Positions 54,901 through 63,900 of a stretch of DNA of 64,000 nt are shown here, one piece after another. Within the stretch, counting starts at the first letter, position 1; each line of letters begins with the position of its first letter. Source of the stretch: an uncultured Clostridia bacterium (lineage in GTDB: Bacteria; Bacillota; Clostridia; TANB77; CAG-508); NCBI GenBank assembly GCA_934120045.1, contig CAKOTF010000003.1:124001-188000 (forward strand). Direction: 5' to 3'. The position numbers and the translations under genes are program-made. The notes under the pieces are model-generated. The model was not told where the DNA came from. It saw only the letters and a list, made by a program, of their open reading frames with translations, and ran no database searches.

Positions 54901-57900
54901 TACCAGCTGAAAAAATATCTGATGAATATGGTAATTATAATGATAATACAAGTATTGATGGAGATTTTGTAGATGTGATAAAACCATCTATCACATATAA
55001 ATATCTAACTACAGATATACAAGGAGCAAATGATTCTGTTAAAATTGTGTTTGATATTACAGATAAATATTATAGTTTAGATGAACTAAAGTTAGAAGAT
55101 TTGGCTATAAAAATGATGGTTGATGATGAAAGATATGATATATTAACAAATAAAAAAGTAGGAATATCTTTTAGTTCAGAAGATATAACAAATACAATTA
55201 ATATAACCAAAGAAAATGGAGTTCAAAAAGACCAATTGAACCAAGTTGTTGGAAAAAGATATACATTAATATTATCAAATTTAAGTAAGTTAATGACAAA
55301 TGATAATAGACCAACTCTAGATTATAGCGGATTTTTATCTATATCAATTCCAAAAGATAAAATTCAAGACACAAGTGAAAATAAAAATATTGCTCAAACA
55401 ATAACAGTTGGAACAAGTATAGATGGAAATGAAACAAATGGTGGTTCTGTAATAGTTGATACAGTAAAACCAATATGGAAAGTAACAGAAAATAATAAAC
55501 AAGTTGATAGTGAAAATACATCAGAAATAGTACTTCAAGGAACAGATACATATTATTTAAGAAATACATTGACAACAGGAAGATATAATGCAACAGAAAT
55601 AATGGATAAAATTAAAATATATGTTGATGGAATACAGACTTCAAATGGAATAACGATAGAAATTGGAAATGAAAAAGCATTAAAAGAAAATAGAACAATA
55701 GACGGAAAAACTGAAGAAGTACAATATGGAGTCGAATATAATGTTAAAATTTCTGGATATGATAGTAATGCAAAATTTATTAGAATAGAAATGCAAGAAG
55801 GCACATTAGTAGATAAATCAGGAAATTTAAATAATAAAACTCAATTAGCAGTATTAAATACACTAAAATCAGCAGTAATAGATAAAGATAGCTCTGGTGT
55901 AGTAAAAGAAACAAGCAAATTCTTAGGTGGAAATATTAAGAGAAACCAAATAGAAAAAATAAAAATTGTAACAAGTTTAAGTGAAGTAAAAGGAACAACA
56001 TGGGATGTATCATCAAGTGGTGATAATTCAATATTAGCAGGATATATTGATGAAGATAACAATGGAAAATATGAAGTATATATTGGAAGTGATTTCAATA
56101 TATTCGGAAATACAGATTCTAGTTGGCTATTTGCACAAATGACTAACTTAAAAATAATTGAAGGATTAAATAATTTATATACTATAAATGTAAAAGATAT
56201 GAGCCATATGTTTGATGGAAATAAAGTTTTAAGTGGATTACAATTATCAAATAATTTCAATACAAAATCTGTAACAAATATGAGTCATATGTTTGAAAAA
56301 TGTGAAATAATTTCAGAATTAGATTTAGGTCCAAATTTTGATACAACAAATGTAAAGAACATGCAATATATGTTTGCAGGAAATTCTAATTTAACAAGTT
56401 TAGACTTAAAAGAAAAATTTGTAACAAATAATGTAACAGATATAAGTCATATGTTTGATGGAAATATAAAAATGAGTTCAATTATAGGAATAAATAAATT
56501 TAATACATCAAATGTAACAAATATGAGTGGACTATTTAAAAATTGTAATAATATTCCAAAAATAGACTTAGGTAACAATTTCGATACAACAAATGTAACA
56601 AATATGGATGAAATGTTCTTTAATTGTACTAATATAAGTGAGATTGATTTAGGTATAGCATTTAATAGAATAGCAGAATCACATACAAACTTTACTACTA
56701 ATTGTGGTACAAATAGTACAAAAATATATGTTGGTGAAGCAATATATTCAAATGAACATAAATTCAGATTAAATAACTCTTCAAGTGAGACAATAGAATA
56801 CAATATCGGAACTATTATATGCAAATATCAAATAAAGATTTCTAAAATTTCAAGTTCTGTAAATGCTAATGATGGAACATTGACAGTTAAATTAAAGGCA
56901 ACAGGATATAATACAACATATAGTTTAAATTCACTAGATGAAAGTAAAATAGGAGTATATGTTAATAATGAAAAAGCAGATTCTATAAACAAAACAGTAA
57001 ATGCTACAGAAGTAAGTGATGGAATAGAATATACAATAGTTTTATCAAATTTTGAGCAATCAACATTCCAAAATAATAAAACATATAAAGAATGGAGTGG
57101 TAATGTAAGCTTAAAAATTGCAGAAGGTGTTGCATCAGATAAATATGGTCATAGAAACTTAGAAACAGAAATAAAAGATGATGAAAAGGATCGTAATACA
57201 GAAAACTTTATGTTTGCAGATTTCATAAAACCATCTATAATATATAGATCAGCAAATACAGAAATTGATGCAGAAAATAAAGTTGTTACAATGAAGTTTG
57301 ACGTTAGAGATAAATATTATGTATCAAGTAATATAAATTTATCAGACATAATAATGAAAATATATAATGAGGCAAGTGACAAACAAGATAAATGGGAACA
57401 AGCAAAAATAAATAATATTATTTCTTATGAAGAATATGTTAATAATACTTTAAAAGAAAAAGGCTATGAGGGTGTCACTTTAGATGACATGGATGCAGAA
57501 ACAATTGAAAAATTTGAGAATGGAATTCTTACAGAAGACTATTATCACCAAAATATAGAGACAAAATTCAACACATTAAGTTTTGAAGCAGATCAAGATG
57601 GATGTGGAGGAACATATACATTACAAATAAAAAATCTTGAACAAGAAATGGGTGAATTATACAAAAATTATAGTGGATATATAAGTTTCATAATTCCAGA
57701 AGGAAAAATACTAGATAAATCAGGAAATAAAAATATATCAAAAACAATAACATTAGGAATAAATGATCCCAAAATAGATGAAAATGAGCAACCAATAATT
57801 GTTGATGTTGTAAATCCAACTTTAAAAATCGAAAACACAAACATAGATAAAACAAAAGGAGAAGTAACTTTAGACATTGTAGGAACAGATAAATATTATC

Positions 57901-60900
57901 TTGAAAATACATTAACATTAGACAAAATACATTTATTTGTAGATGATGAAGAAACTGAAAAAATACAAAAACAATTTATTATTAATAATGGTGAAACAAC
58001 TGAAAATGCAAATTCATATGCAATTCCATTATATGAAAATAGAGAAGGAAAACAAGTTCAATATGGTGTGAAATATCACTTAAAATTAAGTAGAATATCA
58101 TTAGATAATGACCAAAATAATGAAGAGACTGAAAATGGAAAAATAGATATGACAATAGATGAAGGAGTGATTAAAGACAAATCAGGAAATATAAATTCAG
58201 AGTCAAAATTCGAAATTTGTGATATTGATACAATTTCACCAAAAGTAAATAAAATCAGTTCATCTATAGATAAAGTTAACAAAACTGCAGAAATTAAATT
58301 TTCTATAACAGATAAACATATAATAGAACCAAACATTTCTAATAATTATAGAATATATATTGATGAAGAAGATATAACAGATTCTGTAAATCAACAAATA
58401 GAAAAGGAACAGATAATTAAGACAAATTCTTTAGGAAAAGAAAAATTCATAGGATATAATTATACTATTACATTAAGTAATTTCGAGCAAAAGAGAAAAA
58501 CTAATGGAAAAAATTATAAAGATTGGAGTGGAACTTTAAGACTTGAAATAGCAGAAGGTACAGCAGTAGATGAATATGGGAACAAAAACAAAACTACAAG
58601 TATTTTTGGAGAATTTGTAGATTTTACAAAACCATATATATCTTATAAATATAGTGAAAATGATATTGATAGAAATAGAGATATTGTTAAATTAGTTTTT
58701 GATGTAACAGATAAATATTATGATGCTAGAGATTTAACATTAGATGATTTACTAATAAAAATAAAAGTTGATGATAAGAGATTTGATATATTAAATAATG
58801 ATAATGTAAACGTAAATTTAGAATCAAAAGAAATAAGAGAAACTATTAATAAAACTATTAATGGTAAAGTTGAAATTAACAAAGAAAATCAACTTGTGGG
58901 AAAAGAATACACACTAACAATTTCAAATTTATCAAAAGCAATAAAAGGAGAAGATAGAAAAACATTAGATTATAGTGGTATATTATCAGTATTAATAAAT
59001 GATGTAGAAAAAGACACAAGTGAAAATATAAACAATAAAACAACACTTACAGTTGGTGTAAGCATTATTGGAACAAATGAAACAAATGGTGAAGAAGTAA
59101 TTGTAGATACTGTAAAACCAATATGGGAAAAGCAAGAAAATGCTATAACAAATATAGATGAGAATACATTATCAAGTATTGCAATAAAAGGAACAGATAC
59201 ATATTATTCAAGAAATACATTAAGTGATGGTGAATATTCTGCAACACAATTATCAGATAAAATAAAAGTATTTGTAGATAATCAAGAAACAACATCAGGA
59301 ATAACAATAAACATAAAACAAGAAGAAGCATTGGAAGAAAATAGAGAAAACTTAGAAACTTATGAAATAAATAGAGTCCAATATGGAGTTGTTTTAAGGA
59401 TAGAAGTAAAAGGATTTTCTAAATTAGCTGATCAAGTAAAAATCAAAGTTATGGCAGGAACATTATTAGATTCTTCAGAAAATGCTAATATAGATACAGA
59501 ATTTATAATGTATAATTGTTTAAAAGAAACAAATAAAGATATATTATTTAATGAGTCTACTAATAGTTTTGAAGATAATGGATTTTTAGGAAATACATCA
59601 GTAAAAAGAAATAAAATAGAAAAAATAACATTTGTAAATAGTATTGATCAAGTAAAAGGAACAACTTGGAATGCATCTTCAAATGGTGACAGTTCAATAA
59701 TTGCAGGATATGAAGATAGTGATTCAAATGGATATTATGAAATATATATAGGAAGTAATGAAAATATATATGGAAATATAAATTCAAGTTATTTATTTGC
59801 TGGAATGGAAAACTTAAAAAATATAGTTGACATGAACAATTTATATATGACTAATATTATAAATATAGATTCATTGTTTTTTGGAGATAAAAAACTTCAA
59901 AATATAGAATTAGGAACAAATTTTAAAACAAACAATGTTACAAATATGGATAATTTATTTAGAGATTGTGAAACTCTAAATGAAATAAAACTAAATTCTG
60001 AATTTAATACATTAAAAGTAACTACAATGAAGAATATGTTCAGAAATTGTAAAAATGTAGAAACATTATCATTAGGTACAGAATTTGATACAACAAATGT
60101 AACAAATATGTCAAATATGTTTAATGGATTAGAAAAAATCAGAAACATAAATCTTGAAAATAAATTTAATACAATAAATGTAACAAACATGGAATACATG
60201 TTTGCAAACTGTAAGAAATTAAAAGGAATAAATTTTACAGAAAAATTTAATACAAGCAATGTAGAGAATATGAGATATATGTTCTACAATTGTAATTCTT
60301 CTGAATATATTAATTTTGGAGAAAACTTCAATACTGAAAAAGTAAAAGATATGAGCTATATGTTTGCTGAAAATAATACATTATCATCAATACAATTACC
60401 AAATGAATTTAATACTAAGAGTGTAGTAAACATGAATGGTATGTTTTACAATTGTAATAATGCTGATGAAATAAATTTAGGAAGTAAATTTTACACTATT
60501 AAAGCAAATAATATGAATAATATGTTTGAAAAATGTAGCAAATTAGTAGCATTAGATTTAGGACCAGCATTTACAAATATAGCAAATTCAAATGCAAATA
60601 TGTTAAAAGATTGTGGAAAATCAGCAAATTCAACAATATATTGTGGTGAAGCAATATATGGTGATGTAAAGAATTTAAGATTAAATTCAAGCTCTTCTGT
60701 TCAAGTAAATTATTTAATAGGAAGAATAGAATGTAAATACAGAATAGAATGGAGTAAAGTAAGCTCAATATTAGATAAAGAAAATAAAAAATTGATAGTT
60801 ACAATAAAAGCAGAAGGAATTAATACTATATATAAAGAAGGAACAGCAACTTTAACAGAAAGAAATATGCATGTTTATGTAGATGGTGAACTTGCAGATG

Positions 60901-63900
60901 ATGGAATAAATGTTGTAAAAACATTAAATTCAGGTGAGAACATCACAGGTGGAGTACAATATATATTAACAATTGAAAATTTTGAACAACAATCAAAACA
61001 AACAGAAAAGAAGTATTACGAATGGAGTGGTAATGTAAGTGTTCAAATAGATAGAGGAATTGCATTTGATGAGTATGGAAATGGAAATTTAATGAATGAA
61101 ATAAAAGATGAACAAGTTACAGAAAATACTGATGGAAAAATGTTCGTTGATTTCATAAAACCAGAAATAACATACAAATATTCAAAGGCAGACATCAATT
61201 ATGATGATAAAACACTTGAAGTTGTTTTAAAAGTATATGATAAATATATTGGAAGAAGTGAGTTGACAACAGATGATATAACAGCTCAAATATATAATGA
61301 AGAGACTAAAAAGTATGACACAATAGAAAATGTATTAGCGACAATAAATACAAAATATACAGATAATGAGCTAGAAATAAGGTATCAAATAACTAATTTA
61401 TCAAGAGAATTTATTGAAAAATATGCAAATTATAGTGGATATATTTCAATAATCGTTCCTGAAAATAAAATATTTGATATGTCTGGAAATGGAAACATTC
61501 AAAAAATTATAACAATAGGAATTAATAATCCAGATAATACAGGAGAAAATGTAATTGTAGATGTTGTAGATCCAGTATGGCATATTGAAAATGTAAGAAC
61601 ATTTAATAAAAATAAAGGAGAAACAACAGAAGATAGTTATGTATTAGTTGATTTAATAGGAACAGATAAGTATTTATCAAAATCAATATTATCTGAAAAT
61701 GATTTATCAATAGCTATAGATGGAGAAATTGTTTCAACTATAAGTAAAAAATTAGTAGAAAACACTAATGGAAAAAAATATGAAGAAATGTATGAAACAA
61801 TTGATGGAACCAAGAAACTTTATGGTGTTAAATATACTTTAAAATTATCTAATTTCGAAGCTGGTGAAGAAGTAACAGACAGAGAATTTGCAGAATGGAG
61901 TGGTTCAACAACAATAATGGTAGAACCAGGATGCTTAGAGGATATAAGTAAAAACACTAATAAACAAACAAGTTTAGGAATTGGAATTGTTGATTTCATA
62001 AGACCAGAATTTGTACAACAAGATTTAACATCTACAGATATAATGTTAGACAAAATAAAGAAAACACAAACAATCAAATTGAGTGCATATGATAAATTTA
62101 TGTTACCACCAACAGATAAAGAATTAGAAAAAATCAGAAATTCAATAATTGTATATGTTGATTCTGAAATAGATAGAAATGTTACTAAAAAGTTAGAATA
62201 TATAGAAAATAAATATGTATTAACATTAAGTAACTTCAAAGATGGTGGAAATGTAAAGATACAAATACCAGAAAATGTTACAACAGATAAATATGGAAAT
62301 GGAAACAAAGAATCAATTATTAAAGTTGTAGTAGATGAAATATCTCCAACAATAAATTACGAATATTCTAAAGATGAAACTAATAAAGAAGAGAAAAAAT
62401 ATACAATGGAATTTTCTGTATATGATAGACATTATAATGATTCAAGTAGAATAACATTAAACAATTTAAATACAATAAGAATGGGAAAATATGACTTGAA
62501 AAATCTTAGCCAGTTAAGCCAAATAAATTTAGCATTAGAGACTGACGAAGAAAATGATAAAGTATTTAAAATGATAAATGGAGAAAAAGTTTTAGTTGGA
62601 AGAAAATATAGATTAGTTATTTCAAATATTGACAAAGAAAATGGAATAGAATATACAGGAGCAGTTACTATAGTAATATCAGCAAATTCAGTACTTGATA
62701 AATATACAAATGGAAATATAGCAACAACAATAACATCAGGTGTTTATACAGATGAAAATGGAAATAAAACTCCAGAAGAAATTGTTGATGTAGTATCACC
62801 TGTAATTAAAACAGCAAACCTAAAGATACGAAATGAAACAATGACAATAACATTTGAGGTAAAAGATAGTTCTGGAATTAATGAAGCAACATCAAAATTA
62901 ATAGATAGTGAAACTAGAAATATAGATTTATCATTAATATCATTAATAGTTGGAGACAATACACAAAAATTATCTGCAAAAATGATAGGAAATGTAGAAG
63001 ATATAGTAAATGAAGAAAATAAGAATATAGGATTTACATTTACTATAGAAATGCCAAAAGTTCAAGACATAGATAATGCATATTTATTATTCCCACAAGG
63101 AATAGTTGAAGATACAAAAGGAAATCAAAACAATTTGACAAAAATAGTATTATCAACAAAATTACTTGCAGTTGGAAATGAAACAGGTCCAAACAGTGGA
63201 TTTTTAGGAAATACAAACATAAAAAGAAAAGACATACAAAGTGTAGAATTTGTAAATAATGTAATAATTCCAGTAGAACTACAAGGAACAAAATGGGATG
63301 TTTCACAAAGCCAAGATGGTTCAATAACAGCATGGTATAGAGAAACAGAAAATGGAAAATATGAAGTATATATTGGAAGTGAATTTGAAATAAATGCTAA
63401 CACAGATTCAAGTTATTTATTTGCTAATATAGGAAGTAATTGTACAGAAGGAAATATAATAAGAAACCTAAAAGCTTTAAATACAAGTAATACAACAAAT
63501 ATGTCACATATGTTTGAAAACTTTGGAAATAGTTCAATGACTAAACTTGAATTAGGTGAGAAATTTGATATAAGTAAAGTAACAGATATGACAAAAATGT
63601 TCTATAATTGTGGAAAAGATGGAATGCTAGAACTAGACTTAGGTCCACAGTTTGCCAATATACCAGATAAACATGATGATATTATTACAAATTGTGGTAA
63701 AAAAGATGGAGTTATATATGTTGGTGAAGCAATCTACTCAGATAGTACAAATTTAAGACTAAATGGAGCATCAAACACAAAAATCAAATACAACATGGGA
63801 AGAATAGAATGTAAATATAGAACAGAGTGGTCAAAAATATCAACAACAATAGATGAAAACAATAAAAAATTAATTGTAGTAGTTGAAGCAAGTGGAATAA